Shown: positions 48,880 through 57,219 of the stretch, in pieces
Numbering within the stretch: the stretch's first letter is position 1
Layout of the letters: the number at the start of each line of letters is the position of its first letter
Assembly: GCF_014279975.1 (NCBI RefSeq)
Contig: NZ_CP047936.1
Coordinates: forward strand, 744,001 to 808,000
Direction of reading: 5' to 3'
DNA length: 64,000 nucleotides
Origin: Synechococcus sp. BIOS-U3-1
GTDB taxonomy: Bacteria > Cyanobacteriota > Cyanobacteriia > PCC-6307 > Cyanobiaceae
Translations under genes and position numbers: made by a program
Notes under the pieces: model-generated
What the model was told of the DNA's origin: nothing
What the model saw: the letters and a program-made list of their open reading frames with translations, nothing else
Databases searched by the model: none

Positions 48880-49836
48880 ATGACGTCCGCCACCACCAGC
48901 GTTGCTGCCGTCCTCTCGGCACTGAGCGGCAAAGACTTTCTGTCTTCGGCTGACACCACAGCAGAGCAGACAGCGGCGTTGCTCGAGTTGGCTAGCCAGC
49001 TCAAGAGTGGTGATCGCCGGATTGATCTCGGTAACCGCGTGCTGGGTCTGATCTTCACCAAAGCCTCCACTCGCACTCGCGTCAGCTTCCAGGTGGCGAT
49101 GGCCAGGCTTGGTGGGCAAACCGTGGATCTCAATCCTCAGGTCACCCAGTTGGGACGTGGTGAGCCCCTGGAAGACACCGCCAGGGTGTTAAGTCGCTTC
49201 TGCGATGTGCTTGCTGTGCGCACCTTCGCGCAGCAAGAACTTGCCGATTACGCCTTCTGGGCGTCGATTCCGGTGATCAATGCTCTCACCGATCTGGAGC
49301 ATCCCTGCCAGGCCTTGGCGGACTTCCTCACCATGCAAGAAGCTTTTGGTGATCTTCAAGGTCAGACGCTGACCTACGTGGGTGATGGCAATAACGTGGC
49401 CCACTCCTTGATGCTCTGTGGTGCCCTGTTGGGCGTCAATGTGCGCATCGCCTGTCCTGATGGATTTGAGCCCCTACCAGGTGTGCTTGACCAGGCGCGT
49501 TCCCTCGCTGTGGGCGGTGCTCAGATCAGCGTTACCACTGATCCTGAGACTGCAGTTTCCGGTGTGCAGGCGCTCTATACGGATGTATGGGCCTCAATGG
49601 GTCAGGAACAGGAGCAGCAGGAGAGGGCACAGGCTTTCCAGGGGTTCTGTGTGAATGAGGAGCTGCTGGCGAAAGCTGATTCACGCGCCATCGTGTTGCA
49701 CTGTCTGCCTGCCCATCGCGGTGAAGAGATCAGTGCAGAGGTGATGGAGAGTTCTGCTAGTCGGATCTTTGATCAAGCAGAGAATCGCCTGCATGCCCAA
49801 CAGGCCTTGCTGGCTGCCTTGCTGGGCGGTCTCTGA
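48880..49836 (+). CDS. argF: Ornithine carbamoyltransferase
   Basis: A 318-residue enzyme making citrulline from ornithine and carbamoyl phosphate in arginine synthesis. Carbamoyl-phosphate motif STRTRVSF (residues 65-72), then HPCQALAD and the ornithine/catalytic HCLPAHRGEEI near the end are all intact. This is the complete functional copy. Its last 292 bp form the start of a tandem duplication and reappear as a truncated copy at 51219-51510. Confidence 0.96.
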   Translation: MTSATTSVAAVLSALSGKDFLSSADTTAEQTAALLELASQLKSGDRRIDLGNRVLGLIFTKASTRTRVSFQVAMARLGGQTVDLNPQVTQLGRGEPLEDTARVLSRFCDVLAVRTFAQQELADYAFWASIPVINALTDLEHPCQALADFLTMQEAFGDLQGQTLTYVGDGNNVAHSLMLCGALLGVNVRIACPDGFEPLPGVLDQARSLAVGGAQISVTTDPETAVSGVQALYTDVWASMGQEQEQQERAQAFQGFCVNEELLAKADSRAIVLHCLPAHRGEEISAEVMESSASRIFDQAENRLHAQQALLAALLGGL

Positions 49837-50084
49837 GGGTTCTGCAACTGCAGACCAACTGCCTGACGTTGCAGAAGACAAGGTGTCGACTTGATTGTGC
49901 AAGTTGATCGTTAGGTCTGCGTAGCGGCAAGAGCAAGGCTTGGCAGGTTGATTAATTCGCTCTGGCAGACCCTGTGAGCAAGATCACAGCCCAGCGTGAG
50001 TCAGATCATCATGTTGATTGTTGATTGCAGCGATGGTGTGTTCACGAGGGACAACTCCTCAAGTTCACCTTTCTCTTCTCAATC

Positions 50085-50942
50085 ATGGCTTCCTCAACAC
50101 AAAACACTTCAATTGTCGTCGATGGAAATGGCAGTATTTTCGCTGGTGCTGTTTCGGAAAAAATCCGTGACTATTCCAACGTGGATGACACTGTCGACTT
50201 CTCAAATAATAGCCCCACCAACTATCACACCCGAATGATGGGTGGTAATGATGTCGTGACTCTCAGTGATATTAACGTTGGCGGGTTTAGTAACAAGGTG
50301 AATGGCAATCTTGGTGATGACAAGTTTGAATCCAAGGCAGGATCAACTACCCGGGATTTCATTCTTGGTGGTAGTGAGAATGACACTATCGATCTTTCCA
50401 ATTCTGCGAAGGGAGGTGATTGGCAAAACGGAAACTTTGGAAAAGACACTCTTACTGGGGCGCAAGGCAATGACAGAATGAGTATCCTGCGTGGTGGTGC
50501 TGATGATGATTTCATCACAGTAATGGCCAACAGTAAGCACATTGTTGTTGGCGACCTTGGTCAGGACAATATCTTGATGGTTGGAACTGGGCGTATTGTT
50601 TGTCGAACAGACAATGGAGCAGCGGCTCAAAATCGCGATGAAGCCGATGCGATCCTTGGTTTTGATGGCGATGACAAGCTTTTCATCCCCGGCATTAATA
50701 GTATTAATGATCTCACGGTTGAGCAAGATGGTCTCAGCACTTATATCAAAGCCGATAGCTTTACAAACGGCACAACAGGGATGAGATACATTGCTAAATT
50801 TGCACTGAGAGACGAGGCGGACGTTACTGGTTATCTCAACGGCGGCCAGGTGATCATCGGCGATACGGCAGATAATGCGTATGCCGCCTTGAATCCGGAA
50901 AACTTCCTCAATAGTCCTGATCTTGGAGGAATGTTCGCTTAG
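50085..50942 (+). CDS. RTX-like calcium-binding repeat protein, copy 1
   Basis: A 285-residue protein starting MASSTQNTSIVVDGNGSIFA at ATG 50085. From about residue 30 to 205 it has Gly/Asp/Asn turns of the hemolysin-type calcium-binding kind (MMGGNDVV, NLGDDKFES, GGSENDTIDLS, GAQGNDRM, RGGADDDFITV, LGFDGDDKLFIPG), but irregular and without strict nonapeptide order. There is no N-terminal signal; such proteins often leave by type I secretion using a C-terminal signal. A longer in-frame start at 50025 is unlikely. Identical in protein sequence to the copy at 51759. Confidence 0.85.
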   Translation: MASSTQNTSIVVDGNGSIFAGAVSEKIRDYSNVDDTVDFSNNSPTNYHTRMMGGNDVVTLSDINVGGFSNKVNGNLGDDKFESKAGSTTRDFILGGSENDTIDLSNSAKGGDWQNGNFGKDTLTGAQGNDRMSILRGGADDDFITVMANSKHIVVGDLGQDNILMVGTGRIVCRTDNGAAAQNRDEADAILGFDGDDKLFIPGINSINDLTVEQDGLSTYIKADSFTNGTTGMRYIAKFALRDEADVTGYLNGGQVIIGDTADNAYAALNPENFLNSPDLGGMFA

Positions 50943-50976
50943 AACTATCACCAAAATCAGTAAACACAAAGAACAG

Positions 50977-51000
50977 CCCGGCTATGCCGGGTTTTTCTTT
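50977..51000 (+). terminator. Terminator of RTX-like gene copy 1
   Basis: CCCGGC-TAT-GCCGGG stem followed by TTTTTCTTT, 34 bp after the stop codon. Confidence 0.9.
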
Positions 51001-51166
51001 GAAAAGTAATCGGAGATTAATCAAGGTGAGGTTGAGCTGAATTTTGTGGTCATTGCATTCAAAACGATGATCAAGGCATTGACCCAAGTGATGAACGACC
51101 AATCAAAAAGAGGCCGGTTTGACCCAGCCTCTGATTGATCATGAATAGGACTGGTGTCTTAATCGA

Positions 51167-51204
51167 TCAGCTGAAGAAGCTGAGCAGACCTGAAAAATCA
51201 ATTC
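51167..51204 (-). pseudogene. hli 3'-end fragment left by the duplication
   Basis: Twelve codons and stop identical to the end of the hli gene at 52841-52878. The rest of the gene is missing because the duplication breakpoint lies here; 14 bp of junction sequence follow. Confidence 0.85.
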
Positions 51205-51218
51205 TTTACCAGTGATTT

Positions 51219-51510
51219 TGAGACTGCAGTTTCCGGTGTGCAGGCGCTCTATACGGATGTATGGGCCTCAATGGGTCAGGAACAGGAGCAGCAGGAGAGG
51301 GCACAGGCTTTCCAGGGGTTCTGTGTGAATGAGGAGCTGCTGGCGAAAGCTGATTCACGCGCCATCGTGTTGCACTGTCTGCCTGCCCATCGCGGTGAAG
51401 AGATCAGTGCAGAGGTGATGGAGAGTTCTGCTAGTCGGATCTTTGATCAAGCAGAGAATCGCCTGCATGCCCAACAGGCCTTGCTGGCTGCCTTGCTGGG
51501 CGGTCTCTGA
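51219..51510 (+). pseudogene. Truncated argF (3' third)
   Basis: Carries argF from about codon 223 to the normal stop, keeping HCLPAHRG but lacking the carbamoyl-phosphate domain, so it cannot be active. An ATG at 51271 or GTG at 51238 could start a short peptide of no known use. Generated by the tandem duplication. Confidence 0.92.
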
Positions 51511-51758
51511 GGGTTCTGCAACTGCAGACCAACTGCCTGACGTTGCAGAAGACAAGGTGTCGACTTGATTGTGCAAGTTGATCGTTAGGTCTGCGTAGCG
51601 GCAAGAGCAAGGCTTGGCAGGTTGATTAATTCGCTCTGGCAGACCCTGTGAGCAAGATCACAGCCCAGCGTGAGTCAGATCATCATGTTGATTGTTGATT
51701 GCAGCGATGGTGTGTTCACGAGGGACAACTCCTCAAGTTCACCTTTCTCTTCTCAATC

Positions 51759-52616
51759 ATGGCTTCCTCAACACAAAACACTTCAATTGTCGTCGATGGA
51801 AATGGCAGTATTTTCGCTGGTGCTGTTTCGGAAAAAATCCGTGACTATTCCAACGTGGATGACACTGTCGACTTCTCAAATAATAGCCCCACCAACTATC
51901 ACACCCGAATGATGGGTGGTAATGATGTCGTGACTCTCAGTGATATTAACGTTGGCGGGTTTAGTAACAAGGTGAATGGCAATCTTGGTGATGACAAGTT
52001 TGAATCCAAGGCAGGATCAACTACCCGGGATTTCATTCTTGGTGGTAGTGAGAATGACACTATCGATCTTTCCAATTCTGCGAAGGGAGGTGATTGGCAA
52101 AACGGAAACTTTGGAAAAGACACTCTTACTGGGGCGCAAGGCAATGACAGAATGAGTATCCTGCGTGGTGGTGCTGATGATGATTTCATCACAGTAATGG
52201 CCAACAGTAAGCACATTGTTGTTGGCGACCTTGGTCAGGACAATATCTTGATGGTTGGAACTGGGCGTATTGTTTGTCGAACAGACAATGGAGCAGCGGC
52301 TCAAAATCGCGATGAAGCCGATGCGATCCTTGGTTTTGATGGCGATGACAAGCTTTTCATCCCCGGCATTAATAGTATTAATGATCTCACGGTTGAGCAA
52401 GATGGTCTCAGCACTTATATCAAAGCCGATAGCTTTACAAACGGCACAACAGGGATGAGATACATTGCTAAATTTGCACTGAGAGACGAGGCGGACGTTA
52501 CTGGTTATCTCAACGGCGGCCAGGTGATCATCGGCGATACGGCAGATAATGCGTATGCCGCCTTGAATCCGGAAAACTTCCTCAATAGTCCTGATCTTGG
52601 AGGAATGTTCGCTTAG
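51759..52616 (+). CDS. RTX-like calcium-binding repeat protein, copy 2
   Basis: Identical protein (285 residues) to the gene at 50085, with the same leader and terminator. Because the promoter region is included in the duplicated unit, both copies should be expressed alike. Either a recent amplification that raises dosage or an assembly artefact; sequence alone cannot decide. Confidence 0.85.
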   Translation: MASSTQNTSIVVDGNGSIFAGAVSEKIRDYSNVDDTVDFSNNSPTNYHTRMMGGNDVVTLSDINVGGFSNKVNGNLGDDKFESKAGSTTRDFILGGSENDTIDLSNSAKGGDWQNGNFGKDTLTGAQGNDRMSILRGGADDDFITVMANSKHIVVGDLGQDNILMVGTGRIVCRTDNGAAAQNRDEADAILGFDGDDKLFIPGINSINDLTVEQDGLSTYIKADSFTNGTTGMRYIAKFALRDEADVTGYLNGGQVIIGDTADNAYAALNPENFLNSPDLGGMFA

Positions 52617-52650
52617 AACTATCACCAAAATCAGTAAACACAAAGAACAG

Positions 52651-52674
52651 CCCGGCTATGCCGGGTTTTTCTTT
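52651..52674 (+). terminator. Terminator of RTX-like gene copy 2
   Basis: Same hairpin and T tract as at 50977, shifted by 1674 bp. Confidence 0.9.
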
Positions 52675-52840
52675 GAAAAGTAATCGGAGATTAATCAAGG
52701 TGAGGTTGAGCTGAATTTTGTGGTCATTGCATTCAAAACGATGATCAAGGCATTGACCCAAGTGATGAACGACCAATCAAAAAGAGGCCGGTTTGACCCA
52801 GCCTCTGATTGATCATGAATAGGACTGGTGTCTTAATCGA

Positions 52841-53038
52841 TCAGCTGAAGAAGCTGAGCAGACCTGAAAAATCAATTCCTTTGGTTGATTCGTTGAAGCT
52901 CCAGACCTGTTGGATGATTCCTTTACCAGTGCCGGCTTCAACGGCAAGACCGATTACTAAGCCAATCATGGCCGCACGACCATTGAGCTTTTCACTGAAA
53001 ACCTTCTGTGGATCTGGGGTTTGGGAGGATGAAGTCAT
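52841..53038 (-). CDS. hli: High-light-inducible protein (Hli), 65 aa
   Basis: Complete Hli starting MTSSSQTPDPQKVFSEKLNG and containing the chlorophyll-binding motif EKLNGRAAMIG (16-26) and the helix VIGLAVEAGTGKGIIQQV. Length is typical. It is the intact parent of the fragment at 51167. Compared with the Hli at 4779, the motif core is the same but the C terminus differs (TKGIDFSGLLSFFS). Confidence 0.93.
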   Translation of the reverse strand: MTSSSQTPDPQKVFSEKLNGRAAMIGLVIGLAVEAGTGKGIIQQVWSFNESTKGIDFSGLLSFFS

Positions 53039-53855
53039 GAATAAAATTCCTTTCTCAAATATTAACGAACGTAACGATCGGTTGACGACTGCCGGTTAGT
53101 TGACTGGCTTTTTCAACATTTGATACTTCATGCCCATGGTTGTGCAGATTGGTCTAGGTGTCTGTGCGCTTTTGCATGCCATCGCTCATCAAGCAACGGA
53201 TTTCAAAATCATGGCTTCGTTGTTGGAATTAATCCGTGATTCGATTTGCTTGAGCAGATCATGTCATTTGGTGTTGTCGCGTGATGGAAAGCACAAATAG
53301 GAGCTGACAGAGCCGTTGATCGTGGTTATCAAGCGAATGTCGCGGAACATTCTTGACTGTTATTTGCACTGCTTCTGCCCAGTCAATTGGTACGGAAATC
53401 ATCGACGGCAAGCGCCAGCCCTATCGAGCGCCAGCCTGTTCGTTAAGGGCTGTTGACTATGACGAGTCACAAATGAAGGAAAGCAATGGAACAAGGCGCG
53501 AGCAGCAATCGGAGCTGATCTACGACTGTTGAGCAAGCTTTTTTCAGTGGTAATGGCAAGACCTAGGTGGTTGATGGCTGACTTCAGTGGTGATCTCGCT
53601 CCTACAGGGAATCACGGCGTCGTGGAATGGTCCTGATCGGGCAGGTTTTCTTGGTGCTCGGATGCGTGTTCCGGTCACGCTAGGTGAAACCCAAGCACTA
53701 GTTCTGGTGTATTCGAGGCTCGCAAGTGCATTGCCTCCAGATATGGTGTTGTTTCGGACTGTGTCATAGGTTATTGAGAAACATTCTTGCGGTTACAAAC
53801 TCATGCGGCAGTACTTAGTACTTGTTAGAAACTAAATCCGCTGAGCAATCAACTG
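53039..53855. other. Long intergenic stretch with a doubtful small frame
   Basis: About 800 bp between divergent hli and DUF1651 genes. A TTG at 53353 opens a 59-codon frame to 53532 encoding a hydrophobic start (TVICTASAQS) then IGTEIIDGKRQPYRAPACSL, which resembles the beginning of a small secreted protein but lacks a good start; it may be a remnant. The decamer TTAGTACTTG at 53815-53824 also occurs at 4664-4673, before the other hli gene. Confidence 0.45.
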
Positions 53856-54086
53856 ATGACGGACGGTTGGCTAAAGGATCCACAACAGTCGTGGGCTGTG
53901 AGGTTTCAAAAAGACCCGAGTAGTGAACAGAAGGATGTTCGTGTTCTTGTTGATCACGGCAGGAAGTTGTCTGAAGATCAGCCTGCATTGCTGAAGTCTC
54001 GCAGAAACATGCGTTATGAAGACGCCATCTCCTTGTACAAAGAGCTTCAGCATGTTGGCTGGACTCATTGCGAAGCTGTTTGGTAA
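53856..54086 (+). CDS. DUF1651 family small protein
   Basis: A 76-residue protein, MTDGWLKDPQQSWAVRFQKD at the start, LVDHGRKLSEDQPALLKSRR in the middle and GWTHCEAVW at the end. It aligns end to end with the protein at 5078. Function is unknown. It again lies within 1 kb of an hli gene. Confidence 0.86.
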   Translation: MTDGWLKDPQQSWAVRFQKDPSSEQKDVRVLVDHGRKLSEDQPALLKSRRNMRYEDAISLYKELQHVGWTHCEAVW

Positions 54087-54154
54087 AAGCTTTTTGAGTG
54101 AACCACGCCAGATGAACCGTTCCGTCTTTAGCGGTTCTGATGCTGGCGTCACTT

Positions 54155-54412
54155 TTAATGCTGTTGCTGAATGGATGCGTAATCAAGCGATATCAATGAT
54201 CCTTTGAGATATTTTGAGATTTTCCAATTCAGTGCACTTGCTGGGATATCAAATTGTTTTTTGTGCTTATCGCACTTGCAGACAACTATGAGATGCCCCA
54301 TCTGAGTTCCGTCATTTGTAACTTTAAAATCAATTGCTTCAATAGATCCGATCACTTCATTTTTTTGTATCTTGCTGAACTGCAGTAAATAGTCGAGTCC
54401 AGAATGGTTCAT
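54155..54412 (-). CDS. Small hypothetical protein, 85 aa
   Basis: Starts MNHSGLDYLLQFSKIQKNEV at 54412. The central part is beta-rich with a CKCDKHKK cluster (Cys-x-Cys-x2-His) that could bind a metal. No signal peptide or membrane span. Not recognised. Convergent with the DUF1651 gene. Confidence 0.6.
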   Translation of the reverse strand: MNHSGLDYLLQFSKIQKNEVIGSIEAIDFKVTNDGTQMGHLIVVCKCDKHKKQFDIPASALNWKISKYLKGSLISLDYASIQQQH

Positions 54413-54550
54413 GAATAAGCCTTGGCTTATATCATCTTAATTGTGATCCTTTGATTGCCGCTTGTTTCCGTGGCCTTGTGTTCTCAAGCTCTCTGATGGA
54501 GCCTCATTGTTTCGCCAGAATTCAGATCATGCATTGGTGCGCCTGAAGTG

Positions 54551-55288
54551 ATGGCTGCTTCTCCTCAACCGTTTTCGATGCCAGGTGGCCCCATTACGGT
54601 TGTGCTTTTGCATGGCTACACCGGGTCTCCAGCCGAGCTGTCTCTGTTGGCTGATGTGCTGCATCAGCAGGGTTACGGAGTGGAAGCACCTCTGCTGGTT
54701 GGACATGGAACGTGCCTTGAAGACCTCATGCCTGTGCTGCCCAGCCAGTGGCTGGAGCAGATCGATGGAGTGATTGATTGTCTTCTGGATCATGGCCAGC
54801 GCGTTGTAGTCGCCGGCTTGTCCTTGGGCTCGATTCTTGCGATTCAGGCGGGAATGCGGCGTCCGGACGTTGAAGCTGTAATTGCTTACTCTCCACCGAT
54901 TGTCAGCGGTGATCCTCGAGCGTTGATTGCGCCGGTGTTATCCCTGTTTCTGCCCTCGGTGCCGCGACCTGCTGATGATTTCGTGGATCCACTTACACCT
55001 GAGCGTCTCTGGAAGTACCAACGCTGGCCTAGTCGTTGCAGTGTGCGGGTGCTGGATCTAATCGCCTCGACCCGCAGGCAATTGGGGAATCTTCAGCAAC
55101 CCCTGTTGGTGATGGCTAGCACGCTGGACAAGGTGATCACACGACGAGGTGTTGAGTTGCTTCTGCAGCGAGCCGCTTCCGAACGTGTTGAGGTGTACTG
55201 GTTGAAGGGCAGTGGTCACGTGATCACTGCTGATGCTGAGTGGAAAATGGTTGCTGATCAGACCCTGATTTTTTTAAAAGACCTTTAA
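54551..55288 (+). CDS. Alpha/beta-hydrolase, carboxylesterase type
   Basis: A 245-residue esterase-like enzyme. Oxyanion segment VVLLHGYTGSPAEL near residue 20; nucleophile elbow GLSLG at about 95-99; acid in MASTLDKVI; base in KGSGHVI near residue 228. The layout resembles thermophilic carboxylesterase Est30 and monoacylglycerol lipases. ATG 54551 is used; GTG one codon upstream is possible. No signal peptide. It begins a same-strand run leading to lexA. Confidence 0.86.
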   Translation: MAASPQPFSMPGGPITVVLLHGYTGSPAELSLLADVLHQQGYGVEAPLLVGHGTCLEDLMPVLPSQWLEQIDGVIDCLLDHGQRVVVAGLSLGSILAIQAGMRRPDVEAVIAYSPPIVSGDPRALIAPVLSLFLPSVPRPADDFVDPLTPERLWKYQRWPSRCSVRVLDLIASTRRQLGNLQQPLLVMASTLDKVITRRGVELLLQRAASERVEVYWLKGSGHVITADAEWKMVADQTLIFLKDL

Positions 55289-55313
55289 GGTCGACTTCCT
55301 TTTGATTTCATCA

Positions 55314-55460
55314 ATGGACCAGCAGGAACGAGACAACTGGCAAAAGGTTCTCGACTCTCTTGAGGCCGCCGGCGATACCGAAAGTGCCTTTTATGTTCGC
55401 GCTCGAGCCATCTGCAGTGGTGATCCTGATCCCATGCTGACCTGGGAATCTGGATCGTGA
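55314..55460 (+). CDS. Small hypothetical protein, 48 aa
   Basis: ATG 55314 opens a 48-codon frame (MDQQERDNWQKVLDSLEAAG, then DTESAFYVRARAICSGDPDP). It is acidic and helical. Its TGA overlaps the GTG of the next gene by 4 bp, supporting a real coupled gene. 25 bp after the esterase stop. No family recognised. Confidence 0.68.
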   Translation: MDQQERDNWQKVLDSLEAAGDTESAFYVRARAICSGDPDPMLTWESGS

Positions 55461-55714
55461 GCATTGATCCTCTTCAGCAGGGCCTTGAGCAGTCGTTTGA
55501 AACAGAGCGTTGGGCTCGGCTTATTCGCGATTGCGACGACATCGAAACCCTCAGGCAAACAGCGCTTTCCTTGCTGCAACAAGTCACGCAAATGAAAGTT
55601 GCCAGTTCCTGGATGGCTTCGAGAGCATCAGAGTCTGAAAATGCCAAGCTGGAGATCTTGGCAAAACTAATTAGGGAACGGTCCGAGCGCCCGCAGGAGC
55701 AAAAAGAAGAGTGA
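55457..55714 (+). CDS. Small conserved-looking helical protein, 85 aa
   Basis: GTG start at 55457 inside a GTGA overlap. The product (MSIDPLQQGLEQSFETERWA, then CDDIETLRQTALSLLQQVTQ) is entirely helical, probably a soluble coiled-coil partner protein. It looks like a conserved cyanobacterial gene, but I cannot name its family. A second GTGA overlap joins it to the next gene. Confidence 0.75.
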   Translation: MSIDPLQQGLEQSFETERWARLIRDCDDIETLRQTALSLLQQVTQMKVASSWMASRASESENAKLEILAKLIRERSERPQEQKEE

Positions 55715-56145
55715 TCAACGTGGTTCGATTCGGCGCCCTCGCGCTCACCTTGGCGTTTGGCAGTGCTGCTGCAAATGCGGAGGGTTGGTCACCGTCTCCG
55801 GAGCCTCCGTTCTGGTCGAAGACTCGTCAGAAACTGCAGGCTTCGGGCGATTTGTCTCAGCGCACCTGGTTGTTCATGGAGGCGATGGACGCACCAAGCT
55901 TGAAAGCTGGGGAGTACCTCAGTAATCCTGCGCGGACGCCACTTGGCGTGGAATTTGATGCTGCACTGTTGATGCGGCGTCAGGGCCAGGAGGTTTGGAA
56001 GGTGCGTGAATTACGAATGAGAGCACTCTGTAATCAGCAGAGGTTGCAGCGCAGCAGCGCTCAGGGCCAATGGCTTGATTACGTAGGGAGAGAGGACACA
56101 TCGGCCAAGGTTCGTTGGATCTGCGCTTTGCAAGCACCCAACTGA
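55711..56145 (+). CDS. Secreted hypothetical protein, 144 aa
   Basis: GTG start at 55711 and a signal peptide VVRFGALALTLAFGSAAANA cleaved near residue 23. The mature part has two Cys (ALCNQQRL and WICALQAPN) and a beta-type layout. Not recognised. It is the last gene of a tightly overlapping trio just before lexA. Confidence 0.75.
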   Translation: MINVVRFGALALTLAFGSAAANAEGWSPSPEPPFWSKTRQKLQASGDLSQRTWLFMEAMDAPSLKAGEYLSNPARTPLGVEFDAALLMRRQGQEVWKVRELRMRALCNQQRLQRSSAQGQWLDYVGREDTSAKVRWICALQAPN

Positions 56146-56170
56146 GCCCTTGCCATCTCAGTCGATGACC

Positions 56171-56184
56171 GGTACACATGTATT
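56171..56184 (+). promoter_or_regulatory. Putative LexA/SOS operator upstream of lexA
   Basis: GGTACACATGTATT fits the published cyanobacterial SOS box RGTACNNNDGTWCB at 13 of 14 positions (C to T in the right half). It lies 14 bp before the proposed TTG start of lexA, the expected place for autoregulation. Confidence 0.6.
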
Positions 56185-56198
56185 GACGAACAAATGAA

Positions 56199-56822
56199 TT
56201 GCCGGTGTCTGCTGGATCCCCCGAGCCGCTAACGACTGCTCAGCAAGAGCTTTACGACTGGCTTGCTGACTACATCGGTTGTCATCGCCACAGTCCGTCG
56301 ATTCGGCAGATGATGCAGGCCATGGGTCTGCGTTCGCCTGCACCTGTTCAGAGTCGTTTACGTCATCTTCAGCAGAAAGGCTGGATTACCTGGCAGGAGG
56401 GGCAGGCGCGAACGCTTCAGTTGCTTGGAGGGATTGCTTCTGGAATCCCTGTCCTAGGGGCGGTTGCGGCTGGTGGCTTGGTGGAGACCTTTGATGACGT
56501 CCAAGATCGATTGGATTTGGCTCCTGTTCTTGAAACCCGTGGTTTGTTTGCACTCACAGTGAATGGTGACTCCATGGTGGATGCCCACATCGCAGATGGT
56601 GACGTTGTTCTGATGGAACCGGTCCTTGATGCGGCTCGCCTTCGCCAGGGAACAATTGTTAGTGCCCTGGTTCCAGGCAGCGGGACCACGCTGAAGCATT
56701 TTCATTGCGACGGACTGACCGTTCGACTGGAAGCAGCGAACCCTGCCTACGAGCCGATTGAGTTGCCAGTTGATCAGGTGCAGGTTCAGGGCAAACTCGC
56801 TGCCGTATGGCGACAGATGTAA
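56199..56822 (+). CDS. lexA: LexA repressor
   Basis: A 207-residue SOS repressor. The N-terminal winged helix spans residues 12-72 (LTTAQQELYDWLADYIGC, SPSIRQMMQAMGLRS). The self-cleavage site is Ala91-Gly92 in LGAVAAGGLVE. The catalytic dyad is Ser125 (NGDSMVDAHI) and Lys166 (GTTLKHF). All cleavage residues are present, unlike some cyanobacterial LexA proteins that have lost them. The start is TTG 56199. A LexA-type box lies just upstream. tRNA-Ala follows 77 bp downstream. Confidence 0.94.
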   Translation: MPVSAGSPEPLTTAQQELYDWLADYIGCHRHSPSIRQMMQAMGLRSPAPVQSRLRHLQQKGWITWQEGQARTLQLLGGIASGIPVLGAVAAGGLVETFDDVQDRLDLAPVLETRGLFALTVNGDSMVDAHIADGDVVLMEPVLDAARLRQGTIVSALVPGSGTTLKHFHCDGLTVRLEAANPAYEPIELPVDQVQVQGKLAAVWRQM

Positions 56823-56899
56823 GAGAGAGGTTGCATGGGCCGTTGCCGTTGTAAACTTCCATCCGACAAAGACAGGTTTAATTTCTTGTCTGCGTTTTC

Positions 56900-56972
56900 G
56901 GGGCCATAGCTCAGCTGGTAGAGCACCTGCATGGCATGCAGGGGGTCAGCGGTTCGAATCCGCTTGGCTCCA
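56900..56972 (+). tRNA. tRNA-Ala (anticodon GGC)
   Basis: Full cloverleaf: acceptor GGGGCCA / TGGCTCC with one G-U pair, D-arm AGCTCAGCTGGTAGAGC, anticodon stem CCTGC / GCAGG with loop ATGGCAT (anticodon GGC), T-arm with GGTTCGAATCC, discriminator A. CCA is not encoded. A tRNA at the edge of a VapE element is a typical integration site. Confidence 0.96.
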
Positions 56973-57016
56973 TTGAGATTTCAGCCAGCGTCTAACGACG
57001 GTGAGTCTGATTTTTA

Positions 57017-57181
57017 AGTCCGATTTCTGCATTGAGTCTGATTCGCTCGTGCAGATCGGACTCTCTTTGGTTGGTGGTGCACAGCTTGCCAAGGAATGCT
57101 GGGCCTAGTACTTTTTGTCCCACGAACACCGGTGGGACTGGGTCGGCTAATTAGTCGGCCTGGACGTGAGTTAAACCTCAC
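57017..57181. other. Hairpin-rich region between tRNA-Ala and VapE operon
   Basis: Three inverted repeats in 165 bp: 57017-57031 with 57050-57062 (AGTCCGATTTCTGCA against TGCAGATCGGACT, two-base bulge), 57117-57123 with 57132-57138 (GTCCCAC/GTGGGAC), and 57166-57170 with 57177-57181 (GTGAG/CTCAC). GTCGGC also occurs twice as a direct repeat. It may include the tRNA terminator, the operon leader or a replication origin; the last is inference. Confidence 0.6.
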
Positions 57182-57219
57182 CTTGGATCCCGGAGTTCCT
57201 CACATCTGGAGGATCTCCC

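Larger units (their letters stand above)
49545..51204 (+). repeat. Tandem duplication, unit 1 (1660 bp)
   Basis: Begins inside argF and ends inside the 3' end of an hli gene carried on the minus strand. Every stretch I compared is identical to unit 2, offset by 1674 bp. It contains the argF 3' end, the RTX-like gene with its 248-bp leader, and its terminator. Confidence 0.93.
51219..52878 (+). repeat. Tandem duplication, unit 2 (1660 bp)
   Basis: Second unit of the 1674-bp-period repeat. It is separated from unit 1 by tttaccagtgattt (51205-51218). Ten of these 14 bases match the sequence preceding the unit in argF (49531-49544), and the first ten match hli sequence at about 52922-52931. Confidence 0.93.

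Noticed and set aside
50343..50969. A 208-residue minus-strand frame, repeated at 52017
   Set aside because: Antisense to the RTX-like genes and duplicated only because the DNA is duplicated.
51238..51510. A 90-residue frame considered as an independent gene
   Set aside because: It is the 3' part of a duplicated argF lacking the carbamoyl-phosphate domain.
53587..53769. A 60-residue plus-strand frame
   Set aside because: No ribosome site and no recognisable feature in a non-coding stretch.
57105..57120. TAGTACTT before the VapE operon as a LexA box
   Set aside because: The second half-site is wrongly spaced and does not fit RGTACNNNDGTWCB.
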